NCBI GenBank assembly: GCA_943370355.1
Contig: CALRQP020000001.1
Span: 1 to 64,000 of the forward strand
Length of the DNA stretch: 64,000 nt
Source: JADCGM01 sp943370355
Lineage (GTDB): Bacteria; Pseudomonadota; Alphaproteobacteria; Sphingomonadales; Sphingomonadaceae
Direction of reading: 5' to 3'
Of this stretch, positions 44,201 through 49,881 are shown one piece after another (position 1 is the stretch's first letter; each line of letters begins with the position of its first letter). The translations under genes were made by a program, and so were the position numbers. The notes below the pieces were generated by a model that saw only the letters and a list, made by a program, of their open reading frames with translations, was not told the origin of the DNA and made no database searches.

Positions 44201-45791
44201 GGGCGGCAATGTCGTTGGCGCGCTGACCGCTTCGGCAGGATCCACGACGATCAACAACGGCACGGTGACCGGCAATGTCATCAATGCCGGGACGCTGTCG
44301 GGCTCCGGCACGGTGACCGGCACGGTGGTCAACAACGGCGTCCTGGCACCCGGCAACAGCCCCGGCATCTTCAACATCGCCGGCGGCTTCAGCCAGGGCG
44401 CGGGCGGATCGCTCAATGCCGAGATCACGAACTCGGCAGTCGCGGGCGTCGGCTATGACCAGATCCGGGTTACTGGCGCTCCTGGCACGGCGGTGCTCGG
44501 CGGTACGCTCAATATCCTGAAGGCAGCAGGTGCTTACACGGCTGGGACGACCTACGACCTCGTGACAGCAACGGGCGGTGTGACGGGCAGCTTCGCGACC
44601 ATCACCGGCGCGACGATCACGCCCTTCCTGAGCTTCAGCTCTGCGATTGTTACCACGACCACCCCGGCGCAGGCATTCCGCCTGACGGTTGCGCGCACCA
44701 ACTATGCGACGGCGATCGCGGCAGGGGCAAATGCCAACCAGCTCGCCGTGGCGGCAGGGGCCTTCGCGGGCGCGACCGGTGCTACCGGCGATTTCGGCAC
44801 GGTGATCGGCACGATCGACAACGGCACCGTCGCGCAGGCGCAGGCGCTGTTCCAGACGGCGTCGCCGGAATTCTACGGGGCCTTTGCGACGGCGCTGCAG
44901 GATCAGAACAGCCTGTTCAACCGGCAGATCGACCAGCAGTTTGCGGCGGCCTATGGCTCCGGCATGGCCACAGGCACCTGGGCAACCGTCTATGGCCAGT
45001 GGGGCAATGGCGACAGCGACGGGTTCCGCGTCGGCAGCGACTCGGACATCAAGGGTATCGCAGGCGGCGTTCACTTCGGGTCGGAGAAGGGAATGCTCGG
45101 TGTGGCGGTCGGCTACTCCAAGGGCGATCTCGACTTCGGGACTGCCGGGAACAGCGGCAATGCCGACAGCCTGCATGTCGCGGCTTACGGAGCCTATAAG
45201 GCCGACAAGCTCGTCGTCGATCTGAAGGTCGGCTATCAGGACGGCAAGCTCGACGCCACGCGGACCTTCGGCAACGGCGCGACCATCGCCCGGACGGCAA
45301 CCGCCAATTTCGACGGCAAGCTGTTCAACGTGACCGGCCGTGTCGGCTATGACATGGGCAGCGATACGGCGACGATCCGGCCCTATGCCGGGATCGATTT
45401 CCGCAGCGGCAGCGTGAAGGCGTTCACCGAAACCGGCGGCACGGCCAGCGGGCTTGCGCTGGTGGTCAACAAGATCGACGCCGACTCGACCAAGGCGGTT
45501 GTCGGGATCGATCTGGCGGGCAAAATGGGCACGGTCTCGCCCTATGGCCGCCTCGCCTACAGCTATGAACTCGGCAACAACGACCGGGCCATCGCGGCGC
45601 GCTTCGCGGGTTCTGCGACCAGCGGCTTCACCGTGCAGGGCGTCGAGCCCGGCAAGTCGAACTTCGATATCGATGCCGGTCTCGATTTCTCGATCAGCGA
45701 CAAGGCCTCGATGTTCGTCGGCTATCAGGGCCGTTTCCGCAGCGATCTGAACAGCCACGGCGCCAATGCGGGGTTCCGCGTCGCTTTCTGA
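35223..45791 (+). CDS. Giant PATR-repeat autotransporter (type Va) surface protein
   Basis: A 3,522-residue autotransporter adhesin. The ATG at 35223 sits 9 bases after a GGGGAG ribosome site and gives a signal peptide ending near AWAA (about residue 33). The passenger is built of autotransporter-associated beta-strand repeats: about 20 NTYSGGTTV-like motifs and 11 TSLQG-like motifs, so a very long beta-helix. Residues about 3250-3522 form the outer-membrane beta-barrel, ending in Phe. Only two Cys were noticed, both just after the signal (CAPGTGNNVIC). No protease or lectin domain was seen. The ligand is unknown. Confidence 0.93.
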   Translation: MMALPVRARSLLSTALIPLSLGLTMVPSAAWAACAPGTGNNVICTGSDADGFLASQPTTITVNTGANVDGLLFAGSPGSVTNSGTVGVGGNTATIIIAGGGGTVANQAGGTINGGVVLTVSTGTETNTFSNAGTTNGDITGTGGILNVNNTAGAINGGITSPGQVNVTNSAGATIAGNFALGDLDDVVTNNGTITGTINFALGNATFTNGAGSVLTGDIQAGGNTTLTNAGSITGNITLGAGNDTISTTGTITGNINMGGGNNTIGFGSSAALPTGTITADPAGLNTINLFGSGSDTLSIAVTNFDVLNKSGTGSWLVNAPILLAGGINVTGGTLAASDADFLDGNLIVTTAPGTVGFTNASAGTFSGGISGTGGVSVGGGGTATTLFTGTNTYTGGTTITQGTLQVGSATALASTGAVTVTAPGTLVVATASTIGDYNGNGSTVLQTGLLTVGGAGTYSGVISGSGSLVKNGSGTLTLSGVNTYSGTTTVSGGNLALSGGNALADTHNVTVTAPGTLTIQTAETLGSVQGDGAVVLNAGLTTGNAFNQTLSGVISGSGGLTKQGAGTLTVTGANTYSGGTSVVGGILLGNATSLQGAIAVSAPAEVSFDQGTDGTFAGSLSGTGIVSKIGNAKLKLTGDNSLHSGVFELDFGTVSIGASNNIGTGLLDLDGGTTFQTTATMRLNNQISLNAIPGASGVTFQTDAGTTSLAGVIGGTGGLVKTGAGTLSLSGTNTYSGGTTVNAGTLLGTTNSIQGNVLVNQAGTLAFSQNFNGTYGGQLTGTGAVNVLGSNVLAFGAPTGISIGNVTFSGDNSGFSGGVNLIGGRLIVSAANNLGTGAITLDSGILTTGAITVANNVTLAAGGGSIGGGATFSGVISGSGFLISGNATLSGANTFTGGLFVAGGTTTLTGGAAVADSNTVLINADGTLNVAAAETIGSLAGTGGTTLAATLTTGADNTSTTYSGAASGAGGLTKVGTGNFTLSGTNSYTGTTTVNGGTLTVSGGAAIANTGAVVVGTGGTFAVAAAETIGNLSGAGSTVLSAGLTTGDASSTSYAGVISGTGPLTKQGTGSFTLTGANTYSGGTTVNAGSLIGDTKSLQGAVLVNAAGTLTFAQPTDGTFAGSFSGAGVVNKNGAGVLTLSGNNSAHIGLLDIDAGTIAISAANNIGTGVLEIDGGTTFQTTAGVSLGNAVTLAGAGGSTVQVDTGTTTLSGVISGNGTLVKAGTGTLSLSGANTYSGGTTVNAGVLTGTSTSLQGAILINANGTANFNQAVAGTYAGNVTGSGILSKTGAGTLTLSGTNSAFTGSTEIDGGVLAIGTAANIGTGLLDFDGGTLQTTGAMTLANAVLLFSAGTVQADAATTLSGVISGTGTITKTGTATLTLSGANTYTGDTTVNAGTLSVTGGSAISDSGLVVVNGGGTFDVAGSETIGGLNGAGAATLQAGQTLTIAAGGAFGGAISGAGGLTKSGANSQTLSGTNTYTGTTTVSGGTLALAGGAAIVDTGSVVVNGGTLSLLTAETIGNLSGTGGTVSLLAGLTTGDASDTSYAGVISGPGSLTKQGTGTFALSGANTYSGGTSITGGALLGNTTSLQGAFNVASGTTLIFQQSTGGIFAGTVTGAGNLTKQGPESLFLTGNNSGLSGTTRIAQGVLEIDAANNIGSGVISIDGGAFLQLGQGSAPAPISLANLITLTAVPGTTGSTVTVVADTTLSGVISGTGRLIANVVGAGTLTLSGANTYSGGTTVNTGVVTGNATSLQGAILINSPGTVIFNQATAGTYAGALSGNGTFSKSGAGTLTLTGTNSSHSGAIGLNAGTVAIASAANIGVGAISFNGGTLQTTGATTLANSATLAAGGGTVQADAATTLSGIISGTGTLTKTGTATLTLSGANSFTGDTTISNGTLSVTGGSAIADTGNVLVSAAGTFDVAGSETIGGLNGAGAATLQSGQTLSIAASGAFGGIVSGAGGLTKSGAGTQTLSGVNTYTGATTVNAGTLALSGGAAIADTGSVVVNGGTLSVLAAETIGNLSGTGGIVALSAGLTTGDPSNTSYAGVISGAGSLTKVGTGDFRLTGANTYSGGTNVLGGTLFGDSTSLQGSFVVTAPAELSFDQATAGTFAGTFSGTGNVSKIGAGVLTLTGNNSLHSGVLELDVGTLSIAAATNIGTGLIDMLSGATLQTTAALTLANQVLLTAVPGTAGATFQTDANTTLSGVISGTGKLVKTGTGTLTLSGANSYSGGTTVNAGIVAGDTTSLQGDILLNAAGTVSFNQAAAGTYAGALSGSGAVAKTGAGTLTLTGTNSGHSGTTTVSGGTLAIGAASNIGTGALSLGGATLQTTGALTLANAVSLVTGGGTFQSDAATTLGGVISGSGALTKTGAAALTLTGANSYSGGTTVQTGTLIGNATSLQGAIAIAAGATTQFDQAVDGTFAGTLSGAGSLSKTNAGVLTLSGDNSGLTGTTSVTGGQISITAANNLGTGAVTLDGGTLWTRAALTSSNAYTLGAGGGTFRIGAATTLSGVISGAGALTKTAPGTLTLTGANTYSGGTTVSAGTLAGNATSLQGNIALATGTTLSFAQAAAGTYAGNLSGAGSLTKSGAGVLTLTGNNSAHSGTTSVTGGTVAIGSATNIGTGALTLDGATLQTTGALTLANAVTAGAGGATVQADAATTLSGIVSGGSVTQTGAGTLTLSGPNTFTGPLTLAGTGGTTLSGGAAVADGTAVVVNSGTLTVATAETVGSLAGTGGAVVLTAGLTAGGDNSSTSYAGVISGAGGLTKTGTGNLTLSGANSYAGGTTVSAGTLTGNTTSLQGNVSNAATLAFNQNFDGTYAGVISGAGIVTTAGTGTITFTGASTNTGPLNIASNVVFGGGSAIGDTVAVTVGTGFTLTLAASETIGSLAGGGTVAAPGFTLTTGGNNSSTTFSGTLTGGALTKTGTGTLTLSGTDTLTGALTVSAGGVTIATGGAVTAASASTAAGTTTMVAGTLTAPTANAGTLNIVTGGNVVGALTASAGSTTINNGTVTGNVINAGTLSGSGTVTGTVVNNGVLAPGNSPGIFNIAGGFSQGAGGSLNAEITNSAVAGVGYDQIRVTGAPGTAVLGGTLNILKAAGAYTAGTTYDLVTATGGVTGSFATITGATITPFLSFSSAIVTTTTPAQAFRLTVARTNYATAIAAGANANQLAVAAGAFAGATGATGDFGTVIGTIDNGTVAQAQALFQTASPEFYGAFATALQDQNSLFNRQIDQQFAAAYGSGMATGTWATVYGQWGNGDSDGFRVGSDSDIKGIAGGVHFGSEKGMLGVAVGYSKGDLDFGTAGNSGNADSLHVAAYGAYKADKLVVDLKVGYQDGKLDATRTFGNGATIARTATANFDGKLFNVTGRVGYDMGSDTATIRPYAGIDFRSGSVKAFTETGGTASGLALVVNKIDADSTKAVVGIDLAGKMGTVSPYGRLAYSYELGNNDRAIAARFAGSATSGFTVQGVEPGKSNFDIDAGLDFSISDKASMFVGYQGRFRSDLNSHGANAGFRVAF
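39060..40010 (+). repeat. Autotransporter internal duplication, copy A
   Basis: This block aligns with about 40560-41516 at an offset of 1,506 bp (502 codons). The offset is constant from 39294 to at least 39860; landmarks are GSETIGGLNGAG (39501 versus 41007) and TSYAGVISG (39855 versus 41361). Upstream of 39290 the offset is one codon less. The copies differ at many synonymous sites, so the duplication is not recent. Confidence 0.75.
40560..41516 (+). repeat. Autotransporter internal duplication, copy B
   Basis: The second copy of the 1.5-kb-spaced passenger segment. It has the same module order as copy A: one ~150-residue TSLQG module, then a GSETIGGLNG module and an AAETIGNLSG module. 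Confidence 0.75.
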
Positions 45792-45814
45792 CGCACCGCA
45801 AGGCTCGGACCGGG

Positions 45815-45841
45815 AAGAGCGCCCTTCGGGGCGCTCTTTTT
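45815..45841 (+). terminator. Rho-independent terminator of the autotransporter gene
   Basis: A 10-bp perfect stem (AAGAGCGCCC / GGGCGCTCTT) with a TTCG tetraloop and a run of T, starting 24 bases after the autotransporter stop. This is one of the strongest terminators in the window. Confidence 0.92.
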
Positions 45842-45968
45842 CGTTGGCGGTAACGCATCGGCCCGTCCCGGCGAATGGACCAGCGACGAAACGAACCGGG
45901 GTTGAAATGACTCAAGCCATGGACCCATTTTGGTCCGCCGCCGTTTCGAACGGTGTGGGGATTTAGCA

Positions 45969-47189
45969 ATGTGGCTGTTCGATAGATTCATGTCAAAGAT
46001 CGTCCGCGAGGGCGAACTGACCGTCATCGATTGGGACGGATCGACCAAAGTCTATGGCACGCCATCCGATCGCGTGCGGCCGATCACCATCCGCTTCACC
46101 GAAAAAGGTGCCGCCGACCGGCTCGCGCGCAGCCCGCGGCTTGGCGCGGGGGAGGCCTATATGGAGGGCCGCCTGACTGTCGAGGGCGACGATATCATGG
46201 GCCTGCTCGACCTCGTGCTCGGCAATGCACCGTGGGAGCGCGGGGGGGCAGCGCGCGGTGCGATCAACAAGCGCGGCAAGAAGCTCATCACCAAGCTCGA
46301 CCAGTGGAACTGGGCGCGGCGGTCAAAGCGCAATGTCGCCCATCATTATGATCTCAGCGACCGGCTCTACGATCTCTTCCTCGATGCCGACCGGCAGTAC
46401 AGCTGTGCTTATTTTACTGACCCGGCGAACAGCCTCGAACAGGCGCAGTCCGACAAGAAGGCGCATATCGCGGCGAAACTCTATCTGAAGCCCGGCCTGC
46501 GTGTGCTCGACATCGGCTGCGGCTGGGGCGGCATGGCGCTGTACCTGAACAAGGTCGCAGATGTCGACGTACTCGGCGTGACGCTGTCGGAAGAGCAGCT
46601 CAAGGTCGCCCGCCAGCGCGCCGCCGACGCGGGCGTCAGCGACCGCGTCAAATTCGAGCTCATGGACTATCGCGACCTGACCGGCAGCTTCGACCGCATC
46701 GTCTCGGTCGGCATGTTCGAACATGTCGGCGTGCCGCAATATGAAACTTTCTTCCGCAAGACGCGCGACCTGCTGACCCCCGACGGCGTCATGCTGCTGC
46801 ACACCATTGGCCGTTTCGGCGGCCCGGGGATCACCGACGCCTGGACCGCCAAATATATCTTCCCCGGCGGCTATAATCCGGCGCTCAGCCAGATCGTCGC
46901 GGCGAGCGAGAAGGCGAAGATGATCGTGTCGGACGTCGAGACGCTGCGGCTGCATTACGCCCACACGCTCGACCATTGGTACGCCCGCACCGTCGCCGCC
47001 TCGGACGAGATCGTCCGCCTCTACGACGAGCGCTTCCTGCGCATGTGGAAATTCTACCTCGCCGGCGCGGCGGGTGGATTCCGCTACGGCGGTATCTGCA
47101 ATTACCAGGTGCAATATATCCGGCAGCGGAGCGCCTTGCCGATTACGCGGGACTATATGGCGGAGAGGGAGGGGGCGCTGCGAGGTTAA
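45969..47189 (+). CDS. cfa: Cyclopropane-fatty-acyl-phospholipid synthase family methyltransferase
   Basis: Transfers a methylene group from S-adenosylmethionine to the double bond of membrane phospholipid acyl chains. The 406-residue product (ATG 45969, MWLFDRFMSK) has an N-terminal SCP2-like lipid domain, then the SAM motif VLDIGCGWGG (about 179-188), YSCAYF, SVGMFEHVG and the tail WKFYLAGAAGGFRYG. A longer upstream reading is not supported. A related mycolic-type methyltransferase is possible, but the overall pattern is CFA synthase. Confidence 0.92.
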   Translation: MWLFDRFMSKIVREGELTVIDWDGSTKVYGTPSDRVRPITIRFTEKGAADRLARSPRLGAGEAYMEGRLTVEGDDIMGLLDLVLGNAPWERGGAARGAINKRGKKLITKLDQWNWARRSKRNVAHHYDLSDRLYDLFLDADRQYSCAYFTDPANSLEQAQSDKKAHIAAKLYLKPGLRVLDIGCGWGGMALYLNKVADVDVLGVTLSEEQLKVARQRAADAGVSDRVKFELMDYRDLTGSFDRIVSVGMFEHVGVPQYETFFRKTRDLLTPDGVMLLHTIGRFGGPGITDAWTAKYIFPGGYNPALSQIVAASEKAKMIVSDVETLRLHYAHTLDHWYARTVAASDEIVRLYDERFLRMWKFYLAGAAGGFRYGGICNYQVQYIRQRSALPITRDYMAEREGALRG

Positions 47190-47209
47190 GCAGTCGGCTA
47201 ACGGGATGG

Positions 47210-47234
47210 TGTCCGCAATTGGGTGGTTTGCGGA
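47210..47234. repeat. TGTCCGCAA-type inverted repeat, copy 1
   Basis: TGTCCGCAATTGGGTGG continuing to TTTGCGGA: an imperfect hairpin (TCCGCAA / TTTGCGGA). A second copy in the same orientation lies at 47598-47624, on the other side of a small gene. Confidence 0.6.
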
Positions 47235-47235
47235 A

Positions 47236-47589
47236 CTAGATCGCAGTCTCCGATTTGGCCAGATCATCAGCTTCAGCCAGCAGTTCTCGGAGGACAGCCA
47301 CGTCTTCGACCGTGACTGGAAGGGCGATTGCCGCCGCTCTCTGTCGAATAACCTCCAGCTGCGGATTGGCAATGCGCACGGAGGTGAAGTCGTCCCAATC
47401 CCAAGCTTCGCCGCCGTGCTCGATGAAGTTCCGCAAGTAGGTTGCGACTTCCCATGCGGAGCGATTCTCCTTGAGGTCGAAAATGTACGACACCAGCGTC
47501 GCTAACGCAGAGAGCGATACGGCGACGATGACCAACGGGAGCTTCCACAAGATCGAAAATGCGCGCGGCATGGGGCGAACTTCGGGCAT
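47236..47589 (-). CDS. Hypothetical small membrane protein
   Basis: I do not recognise this gene. From ATG 47589 it codes for 117 residues: a short N-terminus, one membrane segment (about 8-33, FSILWKLPLVIVAVSLSALATLVSYIF), then a soluble part rich in charged residues (NRSAWEVATYLRNFIEHGGEAWDWDDF and a helical tail). The in-frame extension to 47664 would translate a dispersed repeat, so it was not used. No ribosome site is evident. The gene is enclosed by two copies of a TGTCCGC hairpin repeat, and its stop is two bases from one of them. Confidence 0.5.
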   Translation of the reverse strand: MPEVRPMPRAFSILWKLPLVIVAVSLSALATLVSYIFDLKENRSAWEVATYLRNFIEHGGEAWDWDDFTSVRIANPQLEVIRQRAAAIALPVTVEDVAVLRELLAEADDLAKSETAI

Positions 47590-47597
47590 CGCGCCAA

Positions 47598-47624
47598 TGT
47601 CCGCAATGGAGTCGTTGGCGGACA
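47598..47624. repeat. TGTCCGC-type inverted repeat, copy 2
   Basis: TGTCCGC (47598-47604) and GCGGACA (47618-47624) around a 13-base centre AATGGAGTCGTTG. It is the same orientation and type as 47210-47234. It lies just upstream of the small hypothetical gene and 18 bases before the DUF1801 stop. Confidence 0.65.
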
Positions 47625-47641
47625 CTGCAGCTTTGAGATGA

Positions 47642-48064
47642 CTATTCGGGGTAGCGTTCGGCAATCGACGCCATTGACGCGCGCACCATCACTTCCAGCG
47701 CGCCCAGATCCACGTCGGCCAACTTCGACACATAGATGCACCCCTTACCGGGCTTGACCTTGCCGAGCGCCGCAACAAGGTCCGGCCGGTCCTCTCCGGT
47801 GCCTTTCACATAAAGCACCAGCGCCGACTTACGCGGGCTGAAGCCGACCTTGCACATCTCGCCGCTGTGGCCGCTCGCATAGGTATAGCGATATTTGCCA
47901 AAGCCGACGATCGACGGACCCCACATCACCGGCGGCTCGCCGGTCACGCGCGTCATGAATTCGCACAGCGCGAGGCCGTCGGCGCGGCGATTGGGCGGCT
48001 CGACCGTCGCAAGGAAATCATCGACGCTGACTGCACCCGCTTTGGTCTTCAGCTCATAGGCCAT
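47642..48064 (-). CDS. DUF1801 domain-containing protein
   Basis: A 140-residue DUF1801 protein (YdhG-like fold, unknown function). Visible features are MAYELKTKAGAVSVDDFLATV, PVMWGPSIVGFGKYRYTYASG, GFSPRKSALVLYV and the GCIYVSKLADVDLGALEVMV tail, all typical. It is soluble. It is divergent from argG with 126 bases between. Confidence 0.86.
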   Translation of the reverse strand: MAYELKTKAGAVSVDDFLATVEPPNRRADGLALCEFMTRVTGEPPVMWGPSIVGFGKYRYTYASGHSGEMCKVGFSPRKSALVLYVKGTGEDRPDLVAALGKVKPGKGCIYVSKLADVDLGALEVMVRASMASIAERYPE

Positions 48065-48190
48065 GACTACCTCCCGCGCCGATCATGCCGTGTCCCGCGC
48101 ACTGCGCCAAGACACGCCGATGTTGCCCCTGCCCCCCTCAAGCCCTAGAGGCTCGCGCAACGAGAATATCGCAGCCGGGACGAACAGACG

Positions 48191-49405
48191 ATGACGCATG
48201 ACGTGAAGAAAGTGGTGCTCGCCTTTTCGGGCGGCCTCGACACCTCGGTCATCCTGAAATGGCTGCAGCAGACCTATGGTTGCGAGGTGGTGACCTTCAC
48301 CGCCGACCTTGGGCAGGGCGAGGAGCTGGAGCCGGCGCGGCGGAAAGCTGAACTGCTCGGCGTGAAGCAGATTTTCATCGAGGATCTGCGCGAAGAATTC
48401 GTGCGCGACTATGTCTTTCCGATGATGCGCGCCAATGCACTCTACGAGGGGCAATATCTGCTCGGCACCTCGATCGCCCGCCCGCTGATCGCCAAGAAGC
48501 AGATCGAGATCGCGCGGGCAGTCGGGGCCGATGCGGTGAGCCATGGTGCGACCGGCAAGGGCAATGACCAGGTCCGCTTCGAGCTCGGCTATTATGCGCT
48601 CAACCCCGACATCAAGATCATCGCGCCGTGGCGCGAATGGGACCTGACCTCGCGCGAAGCGCTGATCGCCTTCGCCGAGCAGCACCAGATCCAGATTCCG
48701 CGCGACAAGCGCGGCGAGTCGCCCTTCTCGACCGACGCGAACATGCTGCACACCTCGTCGGAGGGCAAAGTGCTCGAGGATCCGTGGGAGGAGGTGCCCG
48801 ATTATGTCTATTCGCGCACCGTCAATCCCGAGGATGCGCCCGACACACCCCAATATATCACCGTCGATTTCGAGCGCGGCGATGCCGTGATGATCGACGG
48901 CGAGCCGATGTCGCCGGCGACCGTACTCATGACGCTGAACGAACTCGGCCGCGCCCACGGCATTGGTCGCCTCGACCTCGTCGAGAACCGCTTCGTCGGC
49001 ATGAAGTCGCGCGGCATGTATGAGACGCCGGGCGGCACGATCCTGCATGCGGCGCACCGCGGCATCGAGCAGATCACGCTCGACCGGGGCGCTGCACATC
49101 TGAAGGACGAACTCGCGCCGCGTTATGCCGAGCTCATCTACAATGGCTTCTGGTTCAGCCCTGAGCGCGAGATGCTCCAGGCGGCGATCGATCACAGCCA
49201 GTCGCATGTGACGGGTACGGTGCGGCTGAAGCTCTACAAGGGCAGCGTCTCGGTCGTCGGCCGCAAGTCGCCGATGAGCCTTTATTCGCCGAAGATCGTC
49301 ACCTTTGAGGACGACGCCGGCGCCTATGACCAGCGCGACGCCGAAGGTTTCATCAAGCTGAACGCACTGCGGCTGCGGCTGCTCGGACGGCGGGACGGGC
49401 GGTGA
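48191..49405 (+). CDS. argG: Argininosuccinate synthase
   Basis: Joins citrulline and aspartate using ATP in arginine synthesis. The 404 residues contain the ATP pyrophosphatase loop AFSGGLDTS (11-19), the YLLGTSIARPLIAKK block and SHGATGKGNDQVRFE, and run the full family length. Its stop overlaps the GTG start of the NTF2-like gene by four bases. No ARG-box or leader was identified in the 126 bases upstream. Confidence 0.97.
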   Translation: MTHDVKKVVLAFSGGLDTSVILKWLQQTYGCEVVTFTADLGQGEELEPARRKAELLGVKQIFIEDLREEFVRDYVFPMMRANALYEGQYLLGTSIARPLIAKKQIEIARAVGADAVSHGATGKGNDQVRFELGYYALNPDIKIIAPWREWDLTSREALIAFAEQHQIQIPRDKRGESPFSTDANMLHTSSEGKVLEDPWEEVPDYVYSRTVNPEDAPDTPQYITVDFERGDAVMIDGEPMSPATVLMTLNELGRAHGIGRLDLVENRFVGMKSRGMYETPGGTILHAAHRGIEQITLDRGAAHLKDELAPRYAELIYNGFWFSPEREMLQAAIDHSQSHVTGTVRLKLYKGSVSVVGRKSPMSLYSPKIVTFEDDAGAYDQRDAEGFIKLNALRLRLLGRRDGR

Positions 49406-49824
49406 AGACCGCAGCGGTCAGCGATTTCCTCGCGAGCTACGCCCGCGCCTGGGCGGCGTTCGATCTCGAGGCGATCCTTGCGCATTTCGCGCTGCCGCAG
49501 CTGATCGTCGCGATGGGCCGCACGACCTTCCTCGAGACCGAGGAGGAATTGCGCGAGCATCTAACGACCGTCATGACCCTCTACACCGACAATGGCGCAA
49601 CCGGCATCGAATCGACCTCGGAAGAGATCGACCCGCTGCCCGACGACGCGGCTCGCGCGCGTTGCGGCTACCGGCTGACCGGCGCGGATGGCGCGACCTT
49701 GCTCGATTTCCACATCTCGCTGACCATCGTCGCCGACGATGACGGCATCCCGGCCATTGTCGCCGTCGATGCCGATGAGGAGATCGCCGCCCAGCAGGCC
49801 GCGCACTGGAAATCCCCAGCTTAA
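49402..49824 (+). CDS. NTF2/SnoaL-like protein
   Basis: A 140-residue protein with an NTF2-like outline: an N-terminal helix FLASYARAWAAFDLEAILAHFALPQLIV followed by beta-rich sequence (ARCGYRLTGADGATLLDFHISLTIV). It starts with GTG overlapping the argG stop, so it is probably expressed with it. The function is unknown; no catalytic residues of a named SnoaL enzyme were recognised. Confidence 0.75.
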   Translation: MKTAAVSDFLASYARAWAAFDLEAILAHFALPQLIVAMGRTTFLETEEELREHLTTVMTLYTDNGATGIESTSEEIDPLPDDAARARCGYRLTGADGATLLDFHISLTIVADDDGIPAIVAVDADEEIAAQQAAHWKSPA

Positions 49825-49881
49825 GCACTCGTTTACCTCGCCCGTTTACCTCGTATCTCCGGATCAGACGGGGAGAGTCGA

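Noticed and set aside
43278..45758. Long minus-strand open frames (up to 826 codons) opposite the autotransporter
   Set aside because: They mirror the GC-rich, repeat-rich coding strand, show no family motifs and no start signals; they are codon-bias shadows.
35223..45791. Could the regular repeats be a CRISPR array or tandem satellite?
   Set aside because: The repeats are coding, imperfect and in frame with PATR protein motifs; there are no identical short repeats with unique spacers and no cas genes.
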